Origin: Artocarpus heterophyllus
Taxonomy: Eukaryota; Streptophyta; Magnoliopsida; Rosales; Moraceae
Assembly: GCA_025403435.1 (NCBI GenBank)
Contig: CM046332.1
Location: forward strand, 1,017,330 to 1,081,329
Length of the DNA stretch: 64,000 nucleotides
Direction of reading: 5' to 3'
Shown: positions 42,362 through 55,613 of the stretch, in pieces
Layout of the letters: the number at the start of each line of letters is the position of its first letter
Position numbering within the stretch: the first letter of the stretch is position 1
Program-made: the position numbers and the translations under genes
The notes under the pieces: generated by a model
Seen by the model: the letters and a program-made list of their open reading frames with translations, nothing else
Database searches by the model: none
What the model was told of the DNA's origin: nothing

Positions 42362-45300
42362 TTGGACGATTTTGAGTTAATCTTGGGGATAGATTTCTTT
42401 GTTCAAGCCAAGGCAACAATCATGCCTCATTTGTCGGGTATGTTGGTAAATGAGGAATGGAATCCTTGTTTTATTCACGCTAACTTCTCTGGACAGGTCG
42501 AGAGTAAGTTAGAGATGCAGTCGGCAAAGCAATTCAAAAATGGGGTGAAGAAGGGCAAGATTACTTACGTTGCAGCCCTCGTGGAGATCAAACCGGACCA
42601 GGTCGTGGAGGTGCCTGATGATGTTGCAACAGTGTTGGGGCAGTTCTCAGATGTGATGCCCTCAGAACTGCCAAAGGAATTACCACCGAGGAGAGCGGTG
42701 GACCACAAGATCGAGCTGGAGCCAGGTGCTAGGCCGCCAGCCCAAGCCCCTTATCGGATGGCCCCATCAGAGTTGGTTGAGTTGAGGAGTCAACTTAACG
42801 AGTTGCTAAATGCCGGTTTCATACAACCATCAAAAGCCCCTTATGGTGCCCCGGTGTTGTTTCAGAGGAAGCAGGATGGCTCATTGCGGATGTGCATAGA
42901 CTATCGGGCTCTCAATAAGGTGACTATCAAGAATAAGTACCCAGTCCCCAATGCAGCGGATTTGTTCGATCGGTTGGCCGGTGCGTCATACTTCACAAAG
43001 CTGGACCTACGGTCAGGCTATTGGCAGGTGCGGATAGCCGAGGGGGATGAGTCCAAGACGGCTTGTGTGATGAGGTATGGTTCATTTGAGTTTTTGGTGA
43101 TGCCTTTTGGCTTAACCAATGCCCCTGCCACATTTTGCAACTTAATGAACGAGGTACTCTATGAATTTCTTGATCGGTTCGTGGTTGTTTATCTGGATGA
43201 TATTGTTATTTACTCGAGATCCTTGGTGGATCATGTTAATCACTTGCGGCAAGTATTCTCACGACTTAGGGAATACAAGCTATTTGTGAAGAAAGAAAAA
43301 TGTGAGTTTTGCAGGCAAGAAATTAAATTCTTGGGCCATTGGATTTCCAAAGGCGATATTCGGATGGACGAGGACAAGGTGAAGGCAATCATTGAATGGC
43401 CTGCGCCAACGAAGGTGCCAGACTTGCGTTCTTTTCTTGGCTTGGCAAACTACTATCGACGGTTCATCAAAGGGTATTCAAAGAAGGCGAGCCCTTTGAC
43501 AGATTTGCTGAGAAAAGAGCACAAGTGGGCATGGACAGACGCATGCCAAGAAGCCTTTGAGAAGCTGAAGGCAGCAGTTGCCTCGGAACCAATCTTGAGA
43601 TTGCCAGATTTTGGGCTTCCATTTGAAGTGCACACGGATGCCTCAGATCGAGCTCTCGGTGGAGTGCTCGGGCAGGATGGCCACCCCGTGGCCTATGAAA
43701 GCAGGAAGCTTAAGGATGCTGAGCAGCGGTACTCAGCCCATGAGAAGGAAATGACGGCAGTAGTGCACTGCCTTGACACTTGGAGGCATTACTTGCTGGG
43801 AACAAAGTTCAAAGTATTGACGGACAATGTGGCGAACACTTATTTCAAGACCCAGAAGAAATTGACCCCAAAACAGGCCCGATGGCAGGAATTCCTAGCG
43901 GAATTCGACTTTGTGTGGGAACACAAACCAGGCAAGCAAAACCAAGTCGCTGACGCCTTGAGTCGCAAGGAGGTGCAGGACTATGTGGCTGCATTGACGG
44001 CAGTGCAATCAACCTTTCTTGACCGAGTAAAACAGCAAGCTGAGGTGGATCAGGCCTATGTTCATCTCAAGAAGGAAGTGCGAGAAGGAGTAGCGAGACG
44101 TTATTGGGAAGATGACGAACTCCTTTATGCCAAAGGTAATCGATTATTTATTCCTAACTCGGGTGGCCTGAGACAGGAACTTTTGCGGGAGACGCATGAC
44201 CCTCAATGGGCGGGACATCTGGGGAGAGAACGGATGATGGCGCTCATAACCCGCAGCTATTATTGGCCCAACATGGAGAAGGATGTTGAGCTATATGTGA
44301 AGACTTGTTTGGTGTGCCAACAAGACAAGACGGAAAGAAGGAAGGCAGCCGGACTATTAAAACCACTCCCGGTGCCAGAAAAACCATGGAAATCGGTGTC
44401 TATGGATTTCATTTCGGGGTTCCCTTCAATCCAAGGTATGCGGTCAGTGTTGGTCGTTGTAGATCGATTTTCGAAGTATGCAGTGTTCATTGCAGCCCTA
44501 CATGAGTGCTCAGCTATGTTGACGGCAGAGCTCTTTTTCAAGAATGTGGTAAAATACTTCGGTGTGCCTGAAGACATAGTCAGTGATCGTGATTCAAGGT
44601 TCACTGGTAAGTTTTGGACGGCTCTCTTTAACTTGATAGGTTCTGAGTTAAAGTTTTCTACAGCTAACCATCCACAGACCGATGGACAAACGGAGCGTAT
44701 TAATGCTCTATTGGAAGAATTTTTAAGGCATTATGTCTCGGCGAGTCAAAAGAATTGGCTGGATTTACTTGATGTGGCCCAATTCTCGTACAACTTACAT
44801 CGGAGTTCTGCAACAGGGATGAGTCCAGCAGAGCTTGCACTCGGACATCAGCCCCTGACCCCACTGGAAGTGGCACGTTCCAAAGGGCGAGTTAGCTGTC
44901 CAGCAGCCTATCGCTTTGCGGAAGGGAAACAGGAGTTAATACTACAGGCCCGAGACAGTTTGATGAAAGCAGCTAGGCGCATGAAGAAGTATGCTGATCA
45001 TCATAGGCGCCAAGTCGAGTTCAATGTTGGTGACATGGTGTTGCTGAAATTGACCCCGCAGATTTGGACGAAGATAAGCAGCAAGACAGTGCATCGTGGG
45101 CTTCTTCCAAGGTACGATGGTCCCTTTGAAATTGTTAAGAAAGTTGGGAATGTTGCTTACAGGCTAAAGCTACCACCTCGGCTAAAGGTGCACCCAACGT
45201 TCCACGTGAGTTTTCTGAAGCCTTACAAGGAGGACTTGTTGAACAAGAGGCAGCAGGCGAAGAGGGCTCCGCCTACCATTAGAAAACAATTTGACAAAAC

Positions 45301-45529
45301 GGTGGAAAAGATCCTTGACCATCGAACAATGGGCATGAGCAAGAAGAATCGACGGACTGATTTTCTTGTGAAATGGAAGGGTGAAGAGGAGAATAGTGCT
45401 ACTTGGGAGCGGGACGTTACCTTGTGGCAATTTGAGAAAGAGGTGCAGGAATACCTCGAGACTATACCGACGAGGGCGTCGGCTTCATCCGGTGGGGGTG
45501 GTTTGTTAGACCCCCTAACTTCGAATTAA
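42362..45529 (+). CDS. Chromovirus 2 pol: protease end, RT, RNase H, integrase, chromodomain
   Basis: Same frame as gag, open for 1055 codons after the TAG; its given start is a TTG and not a real initiation codon. Domain positions counted from 42362: protease ILGIDFF at 7-13; reverse transcriptase about 150-340 with MPFGLTNAP and YLDD at 277-280; RNase H about 420-535 (D425, D488, D531 of VADALS); integrase zinc finger H612, H619, C649, C652; DDE core D682, D742, E778; C-terminal [11 protein letters not shown] about 920; chromodomain about 984-1035 ([16 protein letters not shown]). All catalytic residues are present. The frame crosses the purine tract and ends 26 bp inside the 3' LTR. Enzymes could only be made by stop readthrough, downstream initiation or help from another copy. 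Confidence 0.93.
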   Translation: MDDFELILGIDFFVQAKATIMPHLSGMLVNEEWNPCFIHANFSGQVESKLEMQSAKQFKNGVKKGKITYVAALVEIKPDQVVEVPDDVATVLGQFSDVMPSELPKELPPRRAVDHKIELEPGARPPAQAPYRMAPSELVELRSQLNELLNAGFIQPSKAPYGAPVLFQRKQDGSLRMCIDYRALNKVTIKNKYPVPNAADLFDRLAGASYFTKLDLRSGYWQVRIAEGDESKTACVMRYGSFEFLVMPFGLTNAPATFCNLMNEVLYEFLDRFVVVYLDDIVIYSRSLVDHVNHLRQVFSRLREYKLFVKKEKCEFCRQEIKFLGHWISKGDIRMDEDKVKAIIEWPAPTKVPDLRSFLGLANYYRRFIKGYSKKASPLTDLLRKEHKWAWTDACQEAFEKLKAAVASEPILRLPDFGLPFEVHTDASDRALGGVLGQDGHPVAYESRKLKDAEQRYSAHEKEMTAVVHCLDTWRHYLLGTKFKVLTDNVANTYFKTQKKLTPKQARWQEFLAEFDFVWEHKPGKQNQVADALSRKEVQDYVAALTAVQSTFLDRVKQQAEVDQAYVHLKKEVREGVARRYWEDDELLYAKGNRLFIPNSGGLRQELLRETHDPQWAGHLGRERMMALITRSYYWPNMEKDVELYVKTCLVCQQDKTERRKAAGLLKPLPVPEKPWKSVSMDFISGFPSIQGMRSVLVVVDRFSKYAVFIAALHECSAMLTAELFFKNVVKYFGVPEDIVSDRDSRFTGKFWTALFNLIGSELKFSTANHPQTDGQTERINALLEEFLRHYVSASQKNWLDLLDVAQFSYNLHRSSATGMSPAELALGHQPLTPLEVARSKGRVSCPAAYRFAEGKQELILQARDSLMKAARRMKKYADHHRRQVEFNVGDMVLLKLTPQIWTKISSKTVHRGLLPRYDGPFEIVKKVGNVAYRLKLPPRLKVHPTFHVSFLKPYKEDLLNKRQQAKRAPPTIRKQFDKTVEKILDHRTMGMSKKNRRTDFLVKWKGEEENSATWERDVTLWQFEKEVQEYLETIPTRASASSGGGGLLDPLTSN
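45489..45503 (+). other. Polypurine tract of chromovirus 2
   Basis: CCGGTGGGGGTGGTT, purine-rich and directly before the LTR start TGTTAGACC at 45504. It also encodes the Gly-rich tail of the polyprotein. Confidence 0.7.
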
Positions 45530-46436
45530 GTCAGTGGTGACAAATCTTGGATGTGGGTGGCCCATGTCCAAGGCAAGGGGGCATGTGATAATCCCTTTGC
45601 ATGGTTCGGACAAAGGATCTGCATGCAGGCACAAGGTGGCCTTGGCCATGCATGCGGGTCAGGCAAGAAATGTGCACGCAGGTGCCAGGCGCGAGCATTT
45701 GGACAGGCGCGCGGGGATCTCGGACTGGCAGTGTGACGTGCGCGCGGGTGTGCGGACAGGCGCGCGAGGACCTCGGACTGGCAGTGTGACGTGCGCGCGG
45801 GCGTGCGGACTGGCATGCGAGAAACTCGGTTCAGACAAGGCCCTGCGGGAAAAGGAAACGTGTGCGAGTGGTGCGCACAAAGTCCGCGAAGCAGGTGGCC
45901 CCAACGGCTAGCACTAGAACGTGGGCATAACGGCTGGATTTCCGAAGGCACGTGGGCGCAAGTTGTGGGCGATCGTGGCCAGCCAACGGCTAGATCATGC
46001 CTGCGCCCCACGTGGCCCATGTTCGCGCATTAGCAGGCGAGTGGGCGTTAGTTGGCTGCACGTGGCGTGCAGAGGGCCAAGTCTCCGTCCGAAAATTGTG
46101 GAAGTCGCTGGAATGTGGCTGCAAGCGTGCATAGTGCCTCGAAGTGATCCCTAGTGGCTGGGGGTGTCAGCCACACGTTGTAAACTTTGTCTATAAATAG
46201 CAAAGCCCCGAGACACCAACTCACAAGGACAAAGTGAGTGTTGTGGTGATCCGTGTGAGGCAAAACTTGTATTCCTTTTGTGAGTTAATAAAAGGTTGGA
46301 AAGTGGTTTCCGTAAGTTGGTTTTGTGTGTTTGATTATCGGATCATCGTGGGTAAACACTTGGGTAGGCTGACTAGGTCGGGTGACTTAGTGCGGCACAG
46401 TGGCAGACTTTCGGTGAAAAATTGGCCCCTGTGACA
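45504..46436 (+). repeat. 3' LTR of chromovirus 2
   Basis: 933 bp, same length as the 5' LTR, with two substitutions seen by eye. Followed by the CATAC duplication at 46437-46441. Confidence 0.95.
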
Positions 46437-46441
46437 CATAC

Positions 46442-48640
46442 CCTAGTGGGTTTTCGAAACCCAACAGGATTTGGTCCCGACCCTTCTGACAAGTCCACCG
46501 ATACTTAAAAAAGATCCGGATCAAGATTAAAGACCATGAAGAATTACTAGATTAGGAATTTAATTAATTCATTTATTATTTCAATTGGAATGTAATTTTA
46601 ATTTTCTAAAAAACCCGGTTAAATGCTATTTCAATTCCAATTATTATTATTTTATACTATGTTTGATAATGTTTATAAAATGTCCATGCATATAACGTGC
46701 CATATAGCATAGATTAGTGCCTACTCCATTTATTATCACATGTCATGCATACATATGCATTCGTGCATTATATTAAAAGTATTTTGTCTATAATGTAGAA
46801 TTGCGTTATAATAATTTTAATGTGATTGAACTTTATTTGCAAAGATGTGATTATATGTGAATAAAATTTCCGTTATATTTTAGTAATTTCACCTATTTAT
46901 TTTGAGCTTGTAATTTTAAAGAGTTTAAAATTATGGGAAGCGTAAAATTATTTTATTTGATCTTGGTTAATTAAATTGTTTAATTTTACGAAGAATTTAT
47001 GAAGCGTAAGATGTTTTATAAATTAATGAAATACATACTTATTGCAAAATAATAAGTAGAAACGGGTTGTATGATAATACGACCCATTGGTCTCTACTAT
47101 TAGAGCAACTCCGTAAAGTTCAAATGGCACTTTGAGACGACAATGATTTCATCCTTCCTATAGAGGGTGTCTATTTTAGTCGATGCGAGGTTGTTCTTTC
47201 TAGTGATAGGATTTCAGGATGTACCTCTAATTTGAACTACCCTACGATGGCACTTCAAAGTTAAGGATTTGAAATACGATATAGTAGGTTACACTCATAA
47301 AGACATGATTAATTGCTAGTTGCATCTTGACCAAAACAATGGTAGTTAATTAATGTTGAAAATATGAGATATTTTAAATAATATTTATTAATGTTGAAAA
47401 TACCTTAAAATGCTAACTAATAATTAATACATATATTTATTATTCTAATTTTCTAAAATAAATCTGTCACTTTCAACTTAATAGAAACCATTTTTTTGCA
47501 CCATGAAAACATATCATATTCTATTTATTTTATAAAAATAGTAGTCATAATTTATCAAACATTTTTATAATTTCAATTGACTATTTGTAAGTCAATTTAA
47601 ATCGAATTCCGAAGTTAGCATAATTCATGCTTTATGGGTATAAACCGAAGTATTTATAGTAAAAAGCTGTTTATGGGTCTATATCCAATTTATGGATGCT
47701 TTTAAACTTTTCTTACTCACAATATGGAATTGCAAAATGATGTTTTGTGATCTTGAGTTGCCTTAGAGGCTTGTGAAATGCTTGTGGACTCCATGAACTT
47801 TTTATTATTGTTGTTATTGTTGTTGAAATAATAATAATAATAATAAACTTTACAAAATTTACTAACATGCATAAATTCACTAACTATGCACATATAGGAT
47901 ATTGTCAATTCTTGAATTTTCAATAATCCTTATGGCTTAGAAAATTTCTATCATGTTTTATGATCTCATCAAAATCGAGATCGATCTTATATATATAAAC
48001 TTTGTGCTCACCATTTCTGAATTATAGTGTTGAGTTGTTGATTACTATGATCTGAATTCCTCTTGCTAAACTAATGTCATGTAAGAATTTCGTATAATTA
48101 TCATAAATCATAAATTCATTTTTATCAATCAATCTCAATTTGAATATTTTAATTGAGATTCTTATAAATGTCATCACTTTGACTAGCACACGAGATTCTT
48201 AAATCATAAATTCTTAATTTAGCACATTGAATAATTATTTTAATTAACCAAGTGTGCTATCATAATATCACATTTTTGCTATGTGTTTCATACATAAAGC
48301 ATATTAAATTAGGCAATTATAACGTTATTTATTATTAAAGTCTTATAGTTATTAAGATTTTCTACATGCCCATGAATTAGGAAAATTCATGTCCACAAAT
48401 CATGATTAAATCATGATTTAAACTTGTGAGTTTTCTAAACTTAATAGAAGATTTATAACCGTGAACCAAATTCTTATAGCTTCGCATAACGCTTAATGGT
48501 ACTATGTATTGCTGAATTTAATCAGATTATAGAATAATCAAATTTAAGCTGTAACCCCACGGACCTTTACCTCTAAATAATTGTTCGTATTTCTAAGTAA
48601 ACCTTGACTTAACTACATGGATTCTCTATGGTATAATCGA
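46442..48640. other. AT-rich DNA left of segment copy A2, no gene recognised
   Basis: Begins CCTAGTGGGTTTTCGAAACCCAACA, which may be the end of the older LTR into which chromovirus 2 inserted. The remainder is strongly AT-rich with an AAT array (47827-47846). No coding region or RNA gene is seen. Its join to the duplicated segment at about 48641 cannot be checked because A1 is cut there by the Athila LTR. Confidence 0.45.
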
Positions 48641-51086
48641 TCAGGTGACTGATCTATTCGAACCGTTGAGAATGAATTGACTTGTCTAGAGTCAATCGTT
48701 TTTGTAGATTTTTTATGCTCTTTCTCATAAACATTTCTCATAATTCATATCGAAACTTAAATTTATAAGTTCTAAACTTATATTTTCTTATAGACTTAAT
48801 AGTGTAGTTATAGAAAAATCCTTAATTAATCATATTTATTAAATTTTTTAGATTTTTTTGATCATTAGATAATGGTTGTCTTTATTAGATTAATGACACT
48901 AGAAGTTCTGTTGTAACATCCCTCCATGGTTGGCTATAAATTGGCATCCGAGTCCTAGTTTTCTACACTCATAAATTCACAGAACTCTTGCTAACATTCT
49001 CTCTAGTGCTAGGCTTCAGTGTGATAGTTTTCGAGTTTTTTTCAAGTTTGCTAGAGTAGCAACAAAGTGTACGTTAGCTATTGCTCGCTGTTGTATCTTG
49101 TTGTATTCTTAAGTACCGACGATGAGGGACAAATATATTTTAAAGATACGGTGTGTCATACAAGGGCGTCGACTCTCTTAATTTGATTGAATTTCGTTTA
49201 TCGTTATTATGCTTATTGTAATTTTGTGTTTACATAAGTTCAATATATCATTTGTTTCAATTTCTATTAATCTGTTCGACTATTTTATACCACGCTACTA
49301 TTGTAATCACCATTACATTAGAAACCTTACTGTTGCAATCTACCTGAGCAACTTTTTGCTGTCGGAGAGAGTAGAGCAAGGGGATTGAAAGAAGAGAGAG
49401 TGTGACAAGAGAAAGAGAGACGAAGAAAGAATAAGCAAATGAAAAGAATGGAGAAATGAAAGAAAGAGAAATCAATATAATCAAGGGTAAAAGAGAAAAG
49501 GCAGATTATATTTATAAGAATCTGACATGTTCTAACCAATTAGGAATTTAGGATTTACCTCACATTTACTACTTTTAACTTTTAATGAACTTACAGTTAG
49601 TACGAAATTCCCTCGGTGTTGAAAAACCCTTAAATTTACCATTATGACTTCACAAATAAAAAACAAATATTATTGGTAATGTGCAATTTGATCCATGTCA
49701 AATATTTATTATGTTCAATTAAAGGGAAATTTTATGATGGGGCATTGAAATTCTCTACCGGTGGAGAACGAAATATAAAACTTTAGATTATAAATCAACG
49801 GCTCAAGATTATGATGTTTATAAAATCTAAAATAAAACTAATCACATTTGATCACACATTCTTTTTATATCAATTCATACTAAGTAAATCTCAACCATTG
49901 ATCTCAATAAAACTTTAATCTTAACCATTGATTCAGAAAAGATATTAAACCCTAAAATTGAAACACATCAGACCAAAAAATTGAAGAAAATACGGAACAA
50001 AACCTATCCCTAATCCACTGCCAATAAGCCCATGCCCAAGCCAAGTCACTATCGAGCAAGTCCTCTCATGGTTGAAAGATGTGAGCTTCTCATTAAATTA
50101 TCGAGAATCTTTTTTTTGGTTCTTTCATGATCCCACTCTCGAATCTTGCTAGAGCTAAATGTGTGGGATCTCGGAACGGTGGAGCTGGGCTTGTCGGAGC
50201 TCGAGAACTGTGGGACTAGGCTTGTCGGAGGTCTAGAGCGACGGGATTGGGCTTGTTGGAGGTTGGAAGCCATGGAGGCTATGCGACAGGGATGGGTTGT
50301 GGAAGGAATGCTCTTGAAAATTTTTAGTTGTTTTTAACAATTATTTTTAGTCTATGATTTGGTGTGGAAAAAACCATGTGACCCTTTACTGATTTTTGAT
50401 TTCATAGTTAAAAAGTATATTATACTAGTGAAAAAAAAAATCATATTGCCCCACTGAATTTTACAAGACAGGGTCTCACGCATCCCCTAGCCATCCAAGT
50501 TCAATTCTACCACTACATCACGAGATAGTGAACTCCGAGGAAACAATAACAATAGCAATAACAATAAAGGGATTTCTACTATGGAAATCTTAGGGTATGT
50601 TTGATTTATGCATTTTTTGAACTTAATGGATTTAAATTTACATTCGAGTATCAAGAATCCTTCAGATGCATATTTGTTTTCCCTAAAATCCAAATCATTT
50701 GAGTATTAAGAATCCAAGTTTTCAGAATTCTCATCCCCCTTAAACTTTTGATACTCGGATATCTTTGCTACAGTAAAAACTAAAATTCTCTTTCTTATAT
50801 TTAAGGAAAAAAATTATAACTTCTTTATTTGATATCTAATTGAGATGATTCTTTTTCACTGTATTCCTAATGAAGACATGAATAAATCAAGATCTATATT
50901 GCATATTTTTTAAGATCATTAATGTTAAGATTTTATTAGATTTATTAATAAATCAAAAACTATTTTCACTATCTCTCCAAACACAAATTTTAATTTTATT
51001 CCATACTCATATTAAAACTTAAATGCACATCCAAACGTCGATTCGAATAACAATTTAAACTCAAATCTTAATTTAAATCATATTAA

Positions 51087-51460
51087 TTCAAATTAAATCA
51101 TTAGCTCAAATTTATTTATCAAACAGATCTTTAGTTTTTCTCCACCCATGGAGCACTCTTTGGACAATTGTTCGATGGAAATCAATTGGTTGAGATTTCT
51201 GTACCACTTTTATGCATACTTTTGGGCCGCACATACTTGATTAAAAGCATCAGACTGTTGGGTCCATGTTTGACTCAAATTAAATCATTAGTTTAAATTT
51301 ATTTACCAAATACACCCTTAGTTTTTCTCCACCCATGGAGCACTCTTTGGACAATTGTTTGATGGAAATCTATTGGTTGAGATTTCTGTACCAACTTTAT
51401 GCATTCTTTTGGGCCGCACATACTTGATTAAAAGATTCAGACTGGTGGGTTCACTTTTAA
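51087..51460. repeat. 187-bp tandem duplication (A2)
   Basis: Same pair as at 4551-4924, at an offset of 46536. Confidence 0.85.
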
Positions 51461-51847
51461 ATTGCCGCATCATGAATGAAAGACAGGTCTGGACGGGCCT
51501 CACGAGGAAGTGAAAAAGATACACATGTGGGGCTTGACCGTGCATGGAATGCGCCTTGCATGCGGCTAGAAGAATACCGAAGAGACTGGGTCCCACTAAC
51601 ACGTAGCAGGTTGAGCTGGCTGAATCCAATTCTGGCATCCACACGGACGAAGGCTCACACGGAGAGAGAGAAAAACAACCAGCTACTTGACTTGACAGAT
51701 AAAACTACGAATCTCATCACAAACTCAATTATAAATAATGTAAAACTTTTATATATTATAGTAATAATAAAAAAAATTATTACAATATAAAATTCTCACA
51801 TACTATAATAAAAGTGGTTCTAATTAACGATTCTCATTGCCCTTCTA

Positions 51848-52940
51848 AAATGTTTTTACTCCAAATTTGGTTTTTTATTTACACCGTTTACCCTGCTTTT
51901 GCCCCCGATTTCCAATGAATGGATAAAAAATTAAAATATAATTAATTATTTTAGACACAAAATATTTAGAAAAATTAAACAAACATTTTAAAAAATAAAA
52001 TAATTTAAAATACACAAAACATACATATTTAAGTGATTTTTACCAAAGTGATTGAAAATAGTTATCTAACACACAAACATTGAGAGTGCAGGACTAAATG
52101 ACAAAGAAAAATATCTTCATCTCGATGGAAGATAAAATAATAATACTCAATACCACGGCCAATCACTTTAATATTTCTTAAAAATTAGTTTGACATTCTT
52201 ATGCATATGAAGAGATTAATGAAAGCCCATATCTACTTGGATTCGAATATCATTGTCGTCGTTGGGCTCGATGTTGGGATTGATAAATATTGTACATATT
52301 GCTAATAATTATATGAAATTATATTTATTTATTTGTATATATTATAGATACTTTATAGAGTTTTTAGAAAGTGTGGCATGAACCAATAGTTTAAACCAAT
52401 TTTAGTTAAAATATTATATCATGTGAGAGCTTTACATTATGACTAACTTTTTTTTGATACTGTAGAGCAAGAGAACTTTATACTATAGTAAATAAAAGTT
52501 TTAGTTGAAACTGATATTACTAAATACACTATTAATAAACATCAACAAAATTCCCATCATTATTGTTGTTACCAATTTTTCTTGCAAAAAAAACTCTAGC
52601 TTGACTATTGTTCCTAATGAACACGTGAAAGTGTATATTTATATGGCTAATTACTATCATTTTTTACTTTTATTTGTTATTAAATTCTTTAATTACAACA
52701 GTTGAGTGATTCAATAACTATTTTAAGTCAATTTGGTAAAAAGTTCAAAAATATGTATTATTGGTGTGTTTTGTATGTTTTAAATTATTTTAGCTTAGAA
52801 TATATTTATGTAATTTTTATAAATATTCTATGCATGAAGTGATTGATTTTAGTTTAGTTATTTATCTATCGATTTGAAGTATAGGGAGAAAACGGACCAA
52901 ATGGTGTAAAAAAAAGACCAAATGTGGAGCCAAAACACTA
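51848..52940. mobile_element. Foldback element (A2 copy)
   Basis: Sister copy of the element at 5311-6399, with the same diverged long inverted arms and loop. It came with the segment duplication, not by a separate insertion. Confidence 0.6.
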
Positions 52941-53663
52941 ATTTTTCTCTCTCTTTGTGTCAGCTCTGGCCAGTACGCTTGCCACACGTCAGCATCGGAT
53001 TCCCCAGCTATGCCCACGTTAGCACTTGTGTTAGCAGTACCCAGCCGCGTCCTGACACCTCCTTCTGCGCGCAAGGTGCGTCTGCACACTAGCAAGCCCA
53101 AGGCATGCGTTTTTCCCTATCGCCCACGTAAACACACTCTACCAATAAATAAATAAGTAGGACCCACTATTAAAATGATGGTTTAATCAGGTACACCACA
53201 TCCACATTGAGCCAAATCAATTCCTCAACCGTGTTTACCAATTATATCAAAGTCAAACAAAAAGGTGTGGTACCCACCAGTGGAGAAAAAGGACGGTTTC
53301 TATAGTAGAAATTTCCTAATAATAATAAAAAAGAACACAGCCAAATAATAATAATAATAATAATAATAATGTCACTTTCTGGCTAGAAAAACCCATTAGT
53401 GAACATTCCATCCTCGTTGTTGCGTACCTCCCAAGGCAAACCCACCTGCAAAAATTCCAAGTTAAAAAGGGTCGTCAAAGCCGCCACAAATGTTGACCAT
53501 TTTAATTGTTTATTCCTCATTTTCCACTAAAGAGCACAAACTGGTCCCTTACAACTACTAGCAAGCATCTCAAAATATCCAATTCTTTTTCTTACTTGCT
53601 CTCCAAGCAAGGAAAAAAAAGTGTAAATAAAAATAAAATAGAGACTACTCTATTATTCCCACC

Positions 53664-53673
53664 TATATAAATA
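53664..53673 (+). promoter_or_regulatory. TATA box of microprotein gene a (A2)
   Basis: TATATAAATA, 119 bp upstream of the ATG at 53792, identical context to A1. Confidence 0.6.
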
Positions 53674-53791
53674 ATACAATTACATCTCATTTTCAATTCG
53701 TGAATTACTCAACCATTTGCTGAGCAGAAAGTGCTTTTTCTTTAGCCAAATAATCAAGAGCCATTCACTTGATCCTCAAAAACAAAACAGA

Positions 53792-53995
53792 ATGTCTTTT
53801 TTTTCATCCTTTTTCAAGTTCTTTGTGCCTTATTCGTCTTCCTCTAGGGTCTGTGATCACTCAATGAGTAATAATAATTCCAAGCACAAAGTGGAGTCCT
53901 CTTTGAAGAAAAACAAGAGCAAGTCTTCCAAGTCATCAAGAGCTCCAATTGTCGTTTCCTACTTCCCAGTTAATTCACATCTCTCTCGCTTATAG
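53792..53995 (+). CDS. Ser/Lys-rich microprotein a, 67 aa, copy A2
   Basis: The protein is identical to the A1 copy at 7251-7454. The start is chosen at 53792 for the same reason: it yields 67 residues aligning with paralog b, while the upstream in-frame ATG at 53717 adds 25 residues absent from b. N-terminus MSFFSSFFKFFVPYSSSSRV, Lys/Ser-rich centre, C-terminus APIVVSYFPVNSHLSRL. Relative to b the tail has His for Tyr and Leu for Pro. Function unknown. Paralog b follows 1.4 kb downstream on the same strand. Confidence 0.75.
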   Translation: MSFFSSFFKFFVPYSSSSRVCDHSMSNNNSKHKVESSLKKNKSKSSKSSRAPIVVSYFPVNSHLSRL

Positions 53996-55271
53996 TACTC
54001 ATCAGAGGAATATTAATGTTTCATATGTGACATTATTGAGGGAAATCCCTATCCACGGAGCTGTCGTTTAAGGTCATTGTCGTTTTTGTATGCATGGGTG
54101 GTTTAGGGCCATCTCTTCTTGGCAGAATCCAAGGGAGGAAAAAAAAATAGAAGCTCAATTAGGTCTTCATGTAATTTTAATACTTTTTTTTTTTCAACTT
54201 TTACTAAACTAGTTGTAACGACAATTAAAGCTGTATTAGCCTTTTTTTAGTTAAAAAAAGTATTAATTTTTTTTTCAATTAATTTAATTATATTATGAAT
54301 GATAAGTTTATTGTTTTATCACAATAACAACAGCATATATACAACAGAGAAATTTATTATCCTGTAAATAAAACCATATGTAGCAATTATAATAATAATA
54401 ATAATAATAAAAGTTCTTGTAGCGTTGAATATTTTTAAAATTAAAAAAGACAGTGCCAAAAACATGAGAATGAGAGAATTACACAATTATTAATTTGAAA
54501 TACAAATAAATAGACTAAAATATAATAATGTTTAGTAAATAATCCACTTAAATAAAAATAAAATTGGTTTTTGTATAAAAATAACGTAAAAAAAAATCAA
54601 AAAAGAAAGAAAGAAGAAAAAAAGTGAAAAAAAAAGAAGGCAAAGAAAGTGGTGAACTTAAAAATTAAGTTTTTAAAAAGAACAAGTAATTTTAAGTCGT
54701 TGTTTATCTCAAATGTTAATTTGTCTCGCGCCAAAGAGCAATTGTTTTATCTTAATAAAATCGGTCTTATATTTCCACACGCATATATATATATATGACT
54801 ATACGTTGCGCAATAAACAAATGCAACCAATAGAAGACCTCGTGACGACCCCCCAACCCCACCACGCGCACACACACAAGGAGGAAAAATACATTAAAAT
54901 AAAATTAAAAATAATAATAAAGCAAAGTAAACCTCCTGATTTTTTTAGCATAGTAGTCAATTTTCAGGTCCATTTCCTCGAGAGTTTACCAGCAGCCAAC
55001 AAAAAACACTACATATAAAGCCACCTTAATTGATGAAGCTTAATTTCTCCACATACAGCCACGTATCACATTCATCCCCCAAACAACACATTTTTGTCCT
55101 TTTTTTATAAGACATAATGACTTGGACTACAAGCCTGGCCTGTGCAATGGCCAGGAAGCATCTTAGAATATGCCAAGAAAATGGGGCACCATATGAAGAA
55201 CCTAAACACCCATAGTCAAAAGTTTTTGTGCTTGCCCACCAAGCAAACCCAATAAATATTAACTCTCTGCC

Positions 55272-55279
55272 TATAAATA
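55272..55279 (+). promoter_or_regulatory. TATA box of microprotein gene b (A2)
   Basis: TATAAATA, 138 bp upstream of the ATG at 55410. Confidence 0.6.
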
Positions 55280-55409
55280 CACATAATCTGATTTCCTTTC
55301 TCATTATCCTGAAATAACTCCCTCCTTTAGTTCTCCTCATTTCTTTCCAACATATTTGCAAATATTACCAACGAGAAAGTAGACAGAAAGAAGATCATAA
55401 TATAACAAG

Positions 55410-55613
55410 ATGGCTCTTTTCTCAGCCTTGTTCAGCTGCTTTTCGCCTTCGTCGTCGTCTTCGCGGGTGTCCCATGACGTAGAAAAAGTTACTTGTGAGA
55501 AGAAGGTGGCATCTTCTAATTTGAAGAAAAGCAAGAGCAAGACTTCCAAGCCTTCAAAAGCTCCTATTGTGGTTTCTTACTTCCCAGTCAATTCATATCC
55601 CTCGCGCTTGTAG
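55410..55613 (+). CDS. Ser/Lys-rich microprotein b, 67 aa, copy A2
   Basis: Coding sequence identical to the A1 copy at 8862-9065, with the promoter region nearly identical too. MALFSALFSCFSPSSSSSRV at the N-terminus, basic Lys/Ser centre, APIVVSYFPVNSYPSRL at the C-terminus. It lies inside the 1.7-kb tract where A1 and A2 are almost identical although the DNA on either side is more diverged, so the sequence may have been homogenised by gene conversion. Function unknown. Confidence 0.8.
   Translation: MALFSALFSCFSPSSSSSRVSHDVEKVTCEKKVASSNLKKSKSKTSKPSKAPIVVSYFPVNSYPSRL

Larger units (their letters stand above)
40030..46436 (+). mobile_element. Chromovirus 2, young near-intact Ty3 element
   Basis: 6407 bp in plus orientation with 933-bp LTRs, 5-bp duplication CATAC, tRNA-iMet primer site, one gag-pol frame and a purine tract. 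By eye the LTRs differ at only two bases, near the 3' end (GCCGC versus GCGGC, and AAATTT versus AAAATT), so insertion was very recent. The only coding defect seen is a TAG within protease. It belongs to the same family as the decayed element at 10056-16611. Confidence 0.95.

Noticed and set aside
10056..46436. A single large composite transposon bounded by the two inverted chromoviruses
   Set aside because: Each element has its own distinct 5-bp target duplication (GTATA and CATAC) and very different LTR ages, so they inserted independently.
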